From Deuterostichococcus epilithicus (lineage: Eukaryota; Chlorophyta; Trebouxiophyceae; Prasiolales; Stichococcaceae), in contig JAVTLE010000016.1 of assembly GCA_033439295.1 (NCBI GenBank), forward strand, positions 2,852,001 to 2,916,000: a stretch of 64,000 bases of DNA. Reading direction: 5' to 3'. Below are positions 36,913-53,644 of this stretch, piece after piece. The number at the start of each line of letters is the position of its first letter. Positions within the stretch are counted from its first letter, which is position 1. The notes beneath the pieces were generated by a model that was given only the letters and a program-made list of their open reading frames with translations, did no database searches and had not been told where the DNA came from. Both the position numbers and the translations under genes were made by a program.

Positions 36913-37582
36913 GGTCGGCTGCTGCGCCAGGTGCTGGGCGTGCTGGAAACTATTCAGGAGAACAGTTGAGCCTTTCGCGTGTTGGGAGAAGAAGTGGTAG
37001 CATCTGCGCCAGCATGTGCACGTGTGGGGTTACCGTGTCAGACAGGAGATGCAGGAAGAGCTCGCGGGGGAATGTCTTTCACCGTTTGGCAACTGCCCAC
37101 CGGTCTTGTAGATGTACTACGTGTGATCGCCTGACGGTGGCTGCAGGGTCCTTCAGTTCCTCGAGCTATCACCAGCACGTGCTGAAATACCACAGCATGC
37201 CCATGTTGTAGCAAGCGCCACACCAGTGGGCTCACTGGCCGTGGCGTGCAGTCAGCAGATGAATTGTATAGTCGAGGGATGAGCCACGACAACTTCGGGG
37301 GACAACAGCACATGCACAGCAACCCACTTGCAGGCTGCAAGATCTGGAAACCCAGTGCTCAGACGTAGCAGAGCAACACATCACAAAAATGCGCATTGCA
37401 ACCGGAAGGCTCATTGCACAAAAAGGCTCAAAACAAAGTGTTTGCAGTGGCGAAGCAACAGCGATGCTGGCAACCCCAATCGCCAGCAGTCCTCGTTGCT
37501 GGACCGTCTAATCTACACTCTATGCCTGGCGCTGTGCTGGAGGGAGTGGCTGTGGCTGGCGGGTGCATGATGTCGGCACTCC
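36913..37582. other. Intergenic region between GDH 3' end and ARD start
   Basis: About 670 bp with no credible gene. It should carry the GDH 3' UTR and the ARD promoter (both genes are on the minus strand). Confidence 0.5.
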
Positions 37583-41803
<4,221 letters not shown>

Positions 41804-42714
41804 TTTGGCGCATCCCTGGGCCAGCGAGGCAGCAAGCTCGACGGGGCAGACAGGTCCGCTCTTAGCACGGGGCCCCGGTGACCCCTCCAGGCCGGCGTCA
41901 CCCAGCTGCACAATGAGATCGGTGTGCAAAAGCACCCTGCAGCTGCTGCGTGAGCACCGCTGGAGTCACGGCACGCGAGCTGCCAAAATTGTGCTGATGT
42001 TAGGGTTGGGATCAGCCGGCTGCCGCAACAGGGACCAGGCTGTCCACCTTGTCAGTCGTCATCTTGGCGCCGGGTGTCGTTGGTGTTTGCTGTTTGTTGA
42101 TGAGAAGTGGTAGACAGACCGGCGTGTGGTACGTGCAAGCGACTTGTGTCAGGACATATCTGTTTGCACTTCTCTGGAGATCTTGTTTCGCGCTGGCTGC
42201 TACTTTGAGAGTCCACGCGAACAGCACAAAGGCAAGGGGATTGAATGGAGCGAATAATCCCCTTGACTGAGGGCGAGTACCGACACCTGTGACAGCGGCG
42301 GAAAGACACAAAACCCACCAAGTTCCTAGCAACCTTCAAAGGTTTACCAAAGCGCTGGTGGGCAGGGTAAACTCAAGACACAAACCCAGCAATGATCGCA
42401 GCACGGAGGCGTCACAGCACGCGATTGAGTGCCAGGAGGACTCTTGCGCCAGCTCTACACTTGTGCAGCGGGTTTGCAGGCTGCCTGTGTTTACCTGCCT
42501 GCTACTTTTACAGCGGCTCCGCCTATGCGTTTGAGCCGATACTGTGCATCCCCTGCTCCTAGACAGATCAGGCAGGCGCCGTGCCCACTGCAGCGGCCGA
42601 TTTGTCTCAGCAGCCGCCGCTGCGAGCAGCAATCACTGGTCAGGGCAGCGGTCGGCAGCAGGTATAAAAGGCGCAGGCTGTGCCAGAGTGCGAGACTGAA
42701 GGCCTTCCACCCCG
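41804..42714. other. Intergenic region between PHD gene 3' end and GDH start
   Basis: About 900 bp. It should contain the GDH promoter and the PHD-gene 3' UTR. No gene with recognisable domains is seen. A TATAAAA string at 42664 on the plus strand has no downstream plus-strand gene and is probably chance. Confidence 0.45.
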
Positions 42715-45700
42715 TCACCGCGCGCCGCCGCCACGGGTGGCGCCCCAGCGCGGCGTCATTGCATCGGGACCCCACTCCTCGTTGTCGCCCTCAAGGTCCT
42801 CGCCGTCAAACGCCTCGAAGTCGCCAAACATGTCTGCGTTCAGCTTCTGCAGCACACACATGCCAGTGTTGGAGCCCCTGCTCACCATCAAGCAGTCCGC
42901 ATAATGCTTTGCGGATGTGAATCCAGCCAGACATCAGTCGAAAACGAAGGCAGCAATTGAGGTGGCTCATCCACTCTCAACGGCCGGGCAGGTTGGCACA
43001 GACTCGAAAGTGCCATTCGCCGTCGCGTTTGTCAATTCGACTGGCATGGGATCATGAAGGCAAATTGCCACACATGAACCACATGACCTAGTTGCAAAGG
43101 CTTATCAGCGGAGACTTGCCCGGTAATCCACAGCAGTGCGGTGGCGCTTGCTAGGCTGGATCAGACACGCCGGGTCGGTCCCGCTGCCACTGCCGCTGCC
43201 TAATGTGCCGCCATCGCTGGCTGGCCTGCAGCGCGCCAGAGGAGAAAGCACTTCGTGTGGAAAACCTTCAGGGCGGATCAATCGGTCACAAGGAGTTGCG
43301 AGGCAATTGCGGGTGGGGCCGGGAGAGGACGCGATCCTCCAGGCAGCACAGCTCTCAGGTTGAAGGTTCAGTCCCGATGAGTTGCAAGCCCTGCACCACA
43401 CGTGCCACCACATTCCCATGAGGAGGCTGAGATGTCGCACCGGGTGGCGACATCCTCAATGACGCCGCCCTCCCCCAGGGGCGCCTCGCTGGCGAGACTG
43501 CCGCCGTCGCTACCGCTCCCATCGCTGCCGCTGCCGTCGCCGCCGCTGCCGGAGCTGGCACTCCGCCCGCTGCTTGGGCTGCGATGTCTGCCACCAAGCT
43601 CGCCGACGATAGCAGTGCCACCTTCGCGAGATCCGCTGCCGGTTTCAGCGGCCATGCCGCCGCCATCTGAGTCGGCATCGGAGCCTGTCGACCCCGCCTC
43701 GTCGTCTGCTGAGCCTGCGGCACCGCCGCTGCGATTGCTGCCCCTGCGCAATCAGGGACAGGCAAGCTACCACAGGCTTCAGAAACGGAAACAGAGGCAT
43801 CGGCGGGCAAGGACTCGACCATAAGCTTGCAGGTCCGAACCGCTAATGGCTGAATGACAGTGTCCACGGATGCTGCGCATGTTGCCTGGCTTCCTTGCAA
43901 GGATTGTGGGCGCACTCAAAGTCGGAGTCCTCCTCATCCTCCGACGGCAGGTCCTCGCCCATCAGCGTGCCGGCGGCGGCGGCGGCCGTGGAGTCGCACG
44001 CAGCGCACGCCGCTGTCGCAGCGCCGCCGCTGCTCGGTTGCTCCTCCTCCGCGAACAGCTGGTGCCAGGGCGTGTGCAGCTCGTAGGCGGAGCCAAACTC
44101 CAGGTTGAGCAGGTCCAGCGCCTCATCCTGCGTGTGTGCAGAGACACAGGCATGAGGTGCCCACTTGTCATACTCCAATGGCAATCGAAGCAGTGGTGAT
44201 GGACGTCAAAGGGTCAAAGGACAACTACAGATCGCGTCGACTTGTCAAGACGACGGGACTTCCAGGAGTCTGAGAGGGCGGGAAACGACTTGGCGACACC
44301 GTCCTGCAGGCAGCCTTCCAGCAATGCCAGGATCGACACCCACAACCGGGGCTGGGATGTGAAAGGATCGTCGTCCAGCAGGCAGGCGCACTGCGCTGTC
44401 AGCTTGAGCAGTGCACCTTGGCGTCGCAGGCGGGGCACAGCCAGGGCTCGCCCTCCACCAGCGCCGCGGCGTCCAGCGGCGGGTCCAGACACTTTTCGTG
44501 GTACGCGCGGCTGCACGGTCCGTCGCACAGGATGATGTCGTTGTCCTGTCAGGGAGGCAGCGGCAGCAGCAGCTCGTGTCCGGCGGTACAAGACTGATGC
44601 CAGATTTTCCCTTCTTTCAAAGGTTCAAAGAACCGTGACGACCATAGAGCAAGTCAAACGAGCTGCATGATGACATAAAGACCAGCCAAACATGGATCAA
44701 CGCGGCTGCTGCCTGGTGAAGTGCCTGTCGTCCAGTGGCCTTCCTTCAGGGCCGTCTTGATGCGCCACGAGGGGCTCCCTGCGTGTGCTTTGGGGTTTCG
44801 GGTTTAGCAATTCACCTCGAAGGACTCGCCGCCGTTGCAGCGCGCGCAGAAGATGTGGGCCTGGTCCAGCCCGCCGTCAGAGTCGTAGGCGGCCTCTGGG
44901 ATGGAGCGCTGCCCGCCCGCTTCCTCGCACGCCTTAACCGCCTCCCGGATCAGCAGCTTGCACTTCTCCACCTGGGGAGCAAGACAGGCCGGCTGGTGCT
45001 TCTGGCCTCGCTCGGGCTTTCGTCAACGCTGCAGACTCGAAGCCTTACATGAGCACCGGCACAACCTGAAGAGGCTGCATTCGACCCTGCGCACTCACGA
45101 GCGTGGTCATGAGGACATCAAGACCTGAAGCCGACGGCCGATCGCCGTCTTCTGACACAACTTTCGCACCTGCCGCTGGGCGCGCTCCAGCTCGGCGGTC
45201 TGCTTGACTGCATCGCGCGAGGCGCCGCGCCAGCCGTCGGCCTGGTACGCATCGATGGCCCCCATCTCCCGCCTGCAGACGAGCAGGACCACGCAGTGGT
45301 GCCCGCCATGACACTGCATGCGAGCTCCGGTCCCTGCCATGAATGGTGAGGGAGAAGCGCATTTGCTGCGACACCATTGCCCAAGAGAGCGCACTCTGCA
45401 AACTTCAGCTCCCGGCACCATCAAGCTCAAGCTCCCACTGCGCTGAGAGGAGAATCCACCTGATGCGCAAGATGTTGGTGCGCACTCGCGCGAGGCAGCG
45501 TGGGTAGTCTCCGGCCAGTGCCGCCTGCGAATCGCGCCAGCCAGACTTCACCCATGCTCGACCACTGCCCTGGCTGCCGGCTGACGACGCTGGGGTGCCT
45601 GCACGCAGGCAGCATTTGCAATGACTCGCTTCAACAAGAATGGCAGGCAGCTGCTGAAGCTGAGGACAAGCACCTCTGGGTGTCATGCAGGGAGCGCTGG

Positions 45701-48167
45701 CAGCTGCAGAACTGCCCTGCACAGGTGTACTTGCAATGCATCCGTCGACATCTGCAAGGCAGTGCCACACCACCTCGCCTGCTCTGGTCTCTGCGCCGCA
45801 TGCGGGTGATTGCGCATGGTTGGACACTGTCGCAAGATTGAAGCCACTACACCCGCTGCATGCCCCTGTGGGTGCTCGAGCACGAGGGGACCTGAGGCAA
45901 AGGTGCAAGAATGACAAGCTGGCCACGCACCGCCTGTCGCCTCCTCCAGCATATGCGGCAGCCCCGCCAAGAAGGCGGGCGCGCTGCCGCCCTTCCTGCC
46001 CACCGTGACCGCCGCCGCTACCTCCGCGGCCTGCAACCCGCACAGACGACCGGTGCATCTCACCAAGGTGTCAGGACTTGAAACACGACACGTTCGAAAT
46101 AGCATCACACTTTTAAAGGTGCCGCACCACGACTTCTGTCAAGGGCGGCGGAGAATCTGCTCGGTGCATGCCGCCGGATGAGTGCAGCTCTGCAGCAGTG
46201 CCGAACTTGCCAGCAGGTGAAGATAGTGGATTTGCAGCAAGAAAGCCAGGCAGTGCAGGCCGCACCCTGGTGGCGGCTGCGGGGTCAGCGCCTGCAGCAA
46301 GCGCTGCGTCTGCATCGCGGCGGGCGCGCTTCGCGCGGCGCCCGCTGCTGCCAGGGCTGCCGGCCTGCAGTGCGCGCTTGCCGCCGGGCGACGCCAAGCC
46401 CTTGCCGCTGAGGCTCATGTACTTGCGCGGCCTGCCAGGGGCGTGGGGCGCCCGGCCGGCAGCCCCAGGCCGCGCGTCGGCGGCCTTAATCGGCCGCTTC
46501 TGCCGCTCGCCGCTGGCTTTGCCGACTGCGGCGCCGCCGGTGCCGCCTTCCCGACGGCTGCCCGGCCCGGCCCCAAGCACACCACCCGGTTTGGCAGCTA
46601 GCTGGGCTGACGGGCCAGCTGCGGGCGCCTCCGAGGGTGAAGGCGCAGGGAAGTCATCCAGAGCGCCATTCTGCTGCCGGCCTGCGCGCAGCAGGGAGGT
46701 CAGGTTGAGGGGACCAGCCAGGTTGCAGCATCCCCCAACGACTTGTGAAGCCACTGCAATGAGGTGCCACCATGTCACGCAGCAGCCGCTAACGGCTCAT
46801 CCTGCAGAGGTACATGCTGCAGCCGCATTGTGTTCGGAAGCTGCCCAGCTGCAGCGCTACCTCACCGGATGGCTGCGGCTCAGCCGGCAGAGCCTGCGGC
46901 AGCGGCACCAGGAAGCAGCGGCGCTTGCCTTCTGTGAGCGCGGTCGCCGCCGCAGCCGTGAGCGACCTATGCCGGCCACCTGCAGCGTCGTCAAGCGCCC
47001 ATCTGTCAGAAAATGCTTCACTCCATCGCCTGATCTACCACCAGCCCCGACAGGTCAGTCGCCTGTCTTCTACTTGATTCAGCAACAAGCAACCTGGCCA
47101 CTGTCAGGGCTCCCACGAAGCTAACATCGTCTGCTTCAGCTGCTGCCAACATGCATCCTGGCGCAGCCTTGCCAGCGTTGCTTGAGGAGGGTGTGTCATA
47201 GCAGTAGGATCAGCCGTGTATCAACAAGCAGGCACCTGCGGGGTCGTAGATGTAGCCATCCAGGCTGCCAGGGGCATAGTTGCCGGCACTGACGGCACGT
47301 GTTTTGGCGCGCACCCGCCACCCTGCCGCAAGCTTGCCGCCTGCGTGACCATTCCATAGTAGTTCACTTGATCGTCCAGCCTTGACCAAGGACACAGATG
47401 CCAAACCTGCACAGCGCCTGTCAAAGTCTGGGAGTGTCAACAAGTATGGCCAGTGGCCGCCCGGCAGGGGCGGTCTCTCTGCAGAGATTATGCAGGAATG
47501 AGCACAGTCGCACCGCGGGCATTAACGATGGCCTGCAGGCGACGCAGCATGAGAGCGGCCAGGCCGGCATCGCCGGGCGCAGCCCCCATCTCATCTACTA
47601 CCGCGTTGCTCCAGTCACCAATCGTGTAGGCGCCCAGTTCCTGCACGAGGGTTATGAGGCGTGTGACACCTGGCATGTTGGTTCCGTCACGATGAGGGGG
47701 CGGCGGCTGCCGCACTTTGCAATGGGCAGATGCTGCCTGTGCGCAGCTGCGGCGCCAATGGCAGGGCCAGGTGGAGGCGTCAAGTGGTTGCACCTTGGCG
47801 CGGCTCAACAGACGCGTAAGGTTCCGCGCCATGCCCGTTTCGAGCCGTTTCAAGTGCAGACTTAAAATGACTCATATGTGTGCACCTCGGGCGTCAGACG
47901 CAGCTGCGCCTGCTCATCAGACGACAGCGCCCGCGCGTCAATGCCCCTGCCGGCAGCAGCGCCACCGCCTGCAGGGCGCTTGGCCGGCAGCCGCCCCCGC
48001 CCTGGCGGCTGCAGGAGCACGGCAGGCGACTGCACGACGGGCGACGGCGACACGGCGAGCGGTGGCGCCAGCGCCGATCGCGGCAGCGTCAGCGGCGGCA
48101 ACGCCAATGAGACCCCGTCACCCAGCGGCGACTTCTGCAGGCAGGAAGGCAGGGCACCCAGCTGCAT
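42715..48167 (-). CDS. PHD-finger protein of the HAT3.1/PRH type with AT-hook, homeodomain absent, 869 aa
   Basis: Fourteen exons join in phase: 47886-48167, 47514-47640, 47236-47406, 46866-46979, 46128-46681, 45931-46030, 45460-45580, 45170-45272, 44816-44971, 44417-44545, 43916-44127, 43441-43743, 43120-43225, 42715-42846. The central exon carries an AT-hook ([10 protein letters not shown]) and basic runs such as RRAKRARR. Then come the segment before the PHD finger as in plant HAT3.1 ([13 protein letters not shown]), a complete C4HC3 PHD finger ([35 protein letters not shown]), [12 protein letters not shown], an acidic Ser/Gly stretch, and [15 protein letters not shown], which in land-plant HAT3.1 precedes the homeodomain. 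Here the protein stops 35 residues later. PHD fingers read histone H3 tails, so a nuclear chromatin role is inferred. The intron after VDYR uses a GCAAGT donor. An alternative in-phase splice from the upstream MBD gene (48605 to 48134) would fuse the two. Confidence 0.85.
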
Positions 48168-48583
48168 GAGTGCAGAGTGATGCAGCCTCACTGCTTGGAG
48201 ACAGGTTTAGTGTCGATCACTGTCTTGTGACGCTGCACGTCTGGCAGAAAGCATGCAACACAGCTCAGCGCGCCGGCCTCTGTACACAAGCTGCAGGAGC
48301 AAGCTGCAGCCTTGCCCACCCATCTGCTAGCCACCAGCTGGTTGGTTACATTCGTGTGGCTCAGTTCCAGGCAAACCTCAGAACCTGTTGCATACTGCAG
48401 CTGAGCACGAGCTGCCAATCCCCCGGGGCCCCTGCCACTGTGCAGAAAGCTTAGGACAGGGCGTAACTAAAGGGCATGCACTGCCACTCATCACAAGCAC
48501 TTTATCTGGCACGGTACATGCCGCACCCTGACAGGCGACCACCTCAGAAATAGGGGCAGTCTGTTCACGATGTCTGTGTGTCT
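48168..48583. other. Gap between the MBD and PHD coding regions (intergenic or intron)
   Basis: About 415 bp. On the minus strand a TGTAA lies at 48346-48350, which would suit polyadenylation of the MBD gene. However, a GTGCTG donor at 48604 and a TGCCTGCAG acceptor before 48134 are in the same phase, so the gap may instead be an intron of one long gene. Confidence 0.4.
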
Positions 48584-51500
48584 TCAAAACCAGGAGGCCA
48601 GCACCTGCTGCTGCCGGGGGCGCGGCGGCGACGGCTGGTGCCGCGGCAGAGCCAGCAGCTCCCCCGCGACACTGATCGCACGGGAGTCACGTTCCGCCGC
48701 CAGTGCCGCCGCCGCCGAAGCCCCCGCCAGCGGCGCAACACGATGGACTGCCTGTGCATCTTCCCGCTTCAACCTGACAGCTGCTGGCTCGGGGTCATCG
48801 TCCGGCGCCACCGGCGCCGCCGCCGCGGCAGCGGCCGTCGCAGCTGAGCCTCCCTTCGGTTGCCTCTTGCGCTTTGGCCGCTTGGGTGGCGTTGGCTCTG
48901 GCGCGGGCTTCACCTCTGCTGCTGCCGATGGCAGCGCCGAGGCTTCAGCGCCGGCGGCGGCGTCTGCCATGGCTGTGTCCCCTGCCTGCGGCGCCGCCCC
49001 GCCTGCTGCATCTGCGGGCTCCGGCTCCGCCCCCGCTGCCGTCGTGGCAACTGCCTCCACGGCGGCCGCCGCGGCGTGGCTTGCAGCGGCAGCGGCCAGG
49101 GCGGCGCCAGAGCCGGGGTTGCGGAAATGCCCCGTTGAGGTGAGGTAGCGCACGACCTCTGCCCGCGAGCGGCAAACCTGCAGGGCGACACATTCCGCAA
49201 TCCCACACTCAACAGGGGCGCCTCAGATACGCCTGCATCTCGCTCCAGTCACCCGCAAGACAGCAGTCCTTGATCACATACACCAAGCACGCCAGTATGG
49301 CTGGCACGCCAGGCAGTCCTTCACGAGGCTGGCACACTGGCGCGTACCCAGGTGACATGCACAGCATTCAAAGCGCTGCACCTCGCCATCCGGGGAGACG
49401 TAGTAGGTGTCGTAAGCGCCGGCGCGGATGCCGGCGGTGCGCAGCCGGCGGCGCGCGGTCCAGCCCTCGCCCAGCGACCCGCCCGCCCCCTCCACATACT
49501 CTGCAAGCTTCTCCACCTCGTTACCCTGCGGCACACGATGCAAGCAGACTTGTCATGTTGTTGCACGACAGGGTCGACAGCCGCAGAGATCCCGAGGTCC
49601 GAGTTTGTGTGCGCAAGCCAAGCAGAGGCGACAGGGCCGAGGCGGTTTTCATGGCGGACAGAGACGGGGTTGCTGCACACGGCTAGGTTGCATGAGCCAC
49701 CTCTGGTCGATGCTGGCTTGGCCGCTTGTGCAGCAAGCAGACCAGGCGCCGGGAGAAGGCTGCTGCATGATAGGATTTGCATTGCTGCTGAGCCTGAGCC
49801 GTAGGCGCGCTTGCCGGTTCGTCAGGAATTCTCTGCCCAGCGGTCAGTACTGGAGCGGATCAGCTGCCTGCAGGAAGGCGCACCGAGGCGGGCTTGAAGG
49901 AACCGCTCATGAACAGCTTGCCGGACACGCGCCGGGGCATGGGGCCGCCATTGCCCGACGCCGGCCGCGCCGGCTTGCCAGGTTTGCCTGTAGACACAGG
50001 ACGCATGTCAGCAATTGGCGGAACGGCTGCGTGTGGTGTACTGCAGTGCAGGGGATCACAAGCTTCACTCGAAGCTCGAAACCGGACATGAAACAGAGTT
50101 GGACTCCAGTTGTCGAAAGCGGCAGGGACAGACATGAACGAAGGTTGTGAACTGTCGAATAGCAGCGGGGAAACGCACTGGAGCTGGCAGGCCGGCTGGC
50201 GGGGCGCGGCGGCAGCGCTGGGACCGGCACGCCCAGCGCACGGGCCAGCAGCTCCGGAATGGGGATCGGCACCCGAGACTCTAGCGCCTTCTCCTGTTCC
50301 GCCCGCTGTGTCGCAATGATGCGCTCCAGACGCGCCGCCTCGTTGGCTCGCCGCCGCCCCTGCGGCATGCACACAGGGGTGATGTGGTCAGACCTGGTGA
50401 CGGAACAGGGGCCGGTCTGTAGCCTTGTGGTGGCCACCTCCCATCTGGACAGCTGGAGCGGAGCCCAACAAGGGCCTGCAAGAGCTGGCGCATCGCTACG
50501 CGCACAGCGGCAGAACAGCTGGGCCGGGCGGGGTTGCAGCTGGCCCATGGCGGAATGCGCACAAGCCGATGCCGTAGCTGTTCACAGTTGCCAAGCTGCG
50601 AGATCATACATTCAAACAATGGGTGTGTGGACCTTGAGAGTGGTGGGCTGCGCCAACTCGGCGGCGCCACGGCCGGACCGCTCCGGCTTGTTGTTCAGCG
50701 GCTCAGGTAGCGGCGATATCAGGCTCCCGTCTGGATGCCGCCCAAGAGCCTCGTCCTGAGGCCAGCAGTGCAATTCCGCATCAGGCTCGACATTTGCTAC
50801 CATCTGCTGCTGGCGGTAATATTGACATCAATGCAGTCATGAACACTGTCAGCAGTCCGCTTGGCTGCTGCCACAGGGCAAAGCATGAGTCAAAGTCGTT
50901 CGCAAGCTCGTCCTCGAGGAAACCCTCAGCGTGTCCGTTGCTGTGTCACCGGGCATGCTGTGGTGCAGTGCCACTATGGAGGCTCCCTAGGCTTACACTC
51001 TAGGGCACTCCATGCAAGCCCCGCGGCAGCGCTGCAGACTCCTGCCATCCCAGCGCTGCAGGGAGGTCCTCCATGCTGGAGCACGGCCTAGACCCTGCAC
51101 ACGCACCTCGCCGGGCGCCTGCGCGTCTGCTGACGCCGGCCGCCCGCTCTGCGGGCCGCAGGGACCACTGCGCGGCCGCTTGGCGCCTGCCGGCGCAGCC
51201 GACATGAACAGCGCCTCCCCGCCGCCGCCGCCGCCGCGGCTGGGTCCAGCGCTCCCTGCAGCGTCGCTGTCTGAGGCGCCCGAGGCTGAAGCCGGCCGGC
51301 TGCCGGGCTCCGGCGGCTGCGAGTGGGAACGCACCCGCACTTCGCCCCACTTGGGCAGCAGCGCCGCAGCTGCATACAGGAGGCAAGATTTCAGCGTCAG
51401 GGTCTTGAGTCTGCCAAGCCATGTCGGATGTTGGCGGCCATCTGTGTTGCACAGGTGTGACACGGAAGAATGTGTGCTGAAAGAAGTGGCTGCAGACGCA

Positions 51501-53644
51501 CCCTTGGGCTGTGGGGAAGCGGCCTCGGCGCTGCCATCAGCAGGGCCGCCAAGCGCTCTGCCGCCGATGCGCAGAAGCACCTGCGCAAGCTTCAGCATGC
51601 TCTGCACATCCTACAGCGAGCAGCTGTAGCGCTCACACAACCAGTGGCAGGTTGTGCTAATGCATACATCAGTGTCCACAGTGTTGCATTGCCGACTAGC
51701 AACGACCTGTGAACTCTGATATGATTAGGGGACCACCCAGCGAGGCGCTAACGCCGCTCTCAGGCAAAACCCCTTGATGCATGCCCAGATAGTATGCTCT
51801 GAGATTTGCGTCACGAGACCACGCGCATCATGTAGGTTTTCGAGTCCATACCTTGATGGGATCGTGCTGCGGCGGCGACGGCGGCGTCTCCTCCCGTGGT
51901 GGCCGTTTAGAGTGCTTGCCGGCAGTGGTCCGCTTGGAGGCCTTCTCCGCCTTCTCCACTGCCAGCTGAGGCGCCTCCAGCTTGCCGATGGCCAGGCCCA
52001 GCTGCTTGGCCACCTGCGCATGAGTGCAGTAGGCAGCCTTCTCAGCAGGTCGGCCAGGGTGTGACTGGGAAGGGGGGCTTTGCACCATGGAGGGCTGCAG
52101 CATGCGCCATGCGCGCCAAAGTTGCGGGTGTGCCATGCGAATGCCCGCTGCTGCATGGTCGGCTCGAGTGAGGTTGGCTCGACGGATGTCGGGCGTAAAA
52201 GTTGCCTGCCAGGGGTGCACTCAGGCGGCGGCACGGCAGGTGCACGGTGACCAGGTGGAGAGCCCGCACCTCATTCTTGGAGCGGTACCGCCGTCCCTGG
52301 GCATCAAAGTAGTACTGCAAGGCAGAGACGCAGCGACGATCAGGACAAAGAGAATGCGCGAATGGGGTCTGGCAGGCTGCCACAGTGCACCGCAGTTCAC
52401 GCAATGCGCTGCGGGTCTCGGCAGCCTACAGCATCAAGGTGCAGCATCTCTGGAAGTCTACAACTGCCGCACTGTGTCCAGGCGGATGGCGGCGCTCTCG
52501 CTGCCGATGCGCTCCCGCGCCTTCACCTCCGCTGTGTAGCCCTCCGGCAGCACCACGCCCTGCAGGCAATGGCCAGCATCAGGTTTCAGGCCCAGCAGCT
52601 GACCCCCAGTGGTCTCCGGGAACTGGCTGCGCCCCCGGCAGCAATACTGCAGCAGGCATTGGGGGCAACTTTCGCCTTCCGGAGGCTGCTCCCTGACGCG
52701 AATGCCGAAGCTGTGGATGCCCCCAGCCTAAATCTATCCAACTGCAGCAGAGCACAGACCGGACAGGAGGTCCTAAAAGTGGGTCGAGGCTGCTGTCACT
52801 GGCACCGGCCGCAGCTCCAACGCTGCGAGCCTCAGGTCGGTTCTCTGGAGTCGCAAAGCCGATGCGAGGGCTGCTTACGGCCGCAGCGGCCCAATCACCA
52901 GCAGCCTACGCAGCTGCAACGCCTTGTGGCACCTTGTGTCAGAGCTACAACAGGACTGCAGGTCGCTGGCGTCTCTGCCAGGCTGCTGAAACATCGGCAC
53001 TCAATGGTTTGGATGCGCGTGGGGCAGCCGGAGGCCGCATCGTGGGGTGCCGCTACACCGCGGCGCCCGCCGCTAGCCACGCGGCTGCCGACGCCGCGGC
53101 GGCGCTGAAGGCTGGACCTCTGCCATGCAGCTGCGTCCGGGCATCCTCACGCTTCCAAAAGGGCTGTGCGAGCGTCGCAGCGGCCGCAGAGGGCCCAGCC
53201 AGCCTTTGCTGACATATTGTCACCGCCCCCAGTGCAGGATCCTGGCCAAGAACGACTCTCCGGATGCATCTGCACGGAGGCGAGGTGCCTGTAAAGACGC
53301 GCCTTCGAGAGAAGCCACGTCCGCAGGCTCTCCAGCGCATCGGCGGAGTACTCGAAGCCCTGCGCAGCGCAGCAGGCGCAAGTCAGGTGCAGGGCAGCTG
53401 GGGAGCGCGTGTGTGCATGGCCGGCGAAACGGTTGCCGCCCAGCGCACGAGCTGCCACTGCCAGAATTTCACGATACATCAAAAGCGAGCGCACTGAGAA
53501 GCTCTGCCGCGGCTTTGGCGCCTTCCTGGGGCCCGGCCCCGCTGCCTGTGCCTGCTTCTGCTCGACGGGCGTCAGGCCCAGCAGTTTGGCGATATCAGCC
53601 GTGGACAACCCGACCGCGGACGGCTGCTGCGTCGCGGAAGCCAT
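48584..53644 (-). CDS. Protein with two methyl-CpG-binding-type (MBD) domains, about 685 aa
   Basis: Exons in phase: 53495-53644, 53303-53359, 52473-52559, 52270-52314, 51852-52013, 51502-51601, 51107-51369, 50633-50803, 50179-50359, 49884-49987, 49382-49525, 48584-49177. MBD 1 is LPEGYTAEVKARERIGSES, then LDT-YYFDAQGRRYRSKNEV. MBD 2 is LGEGWTARRRLRTAGIRAGA, YDTYYVSPDGE-VCRSRAEV, VRYLTSTG. Both follow the plant MBD pattern LPxGW...R...YDxYYxxPxGxxxRSxxEVxxYL. Between and after them are Lys/Pro/Ala-rich linkers, with a basic cluster (PPKRPKRKRQPKGG) as a probable nuclear signal. MBDs bind methylated CpG or nucleosomes; which of these applies cannot be seen. The second exon ends at a GC donor (GCGCGT). 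The 740-bp gap between exons 2 and 3 may hide another exon. The C-terminus (QQQVLASWF) may be replaced by a splice into the PHD gene. Confidence 0.8.

Noticed and set aside
42664-42670. TATAAAA on the plus strand as a possible promoter
   Set aside because: No plus-strand gene follows; the region downstream is the last exon of the minus-strand PHD gene.
44300-44400. Possible extra PHD-gene exon ([17 protein letters not shown] frame)
   Set aside because: The PHD exon ending at 44417 joins the DEALDLLN exon at 44127 in phase and matches the HAT3.1 order without it.
46168-47124. 318-codon open frame on the plus strand
   Set aside because: Antisense to the AT-hook exon and neighbours of the PHD gene; no own motifs.
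52560-53302. Possible extra exon of the MBD gene (Ala-rich frame near 53055-53130)
   Set aside because: No acceptor and donor pair keeps the phase 0 to phase 0 junction between the flanking exons, so it is left as intron.
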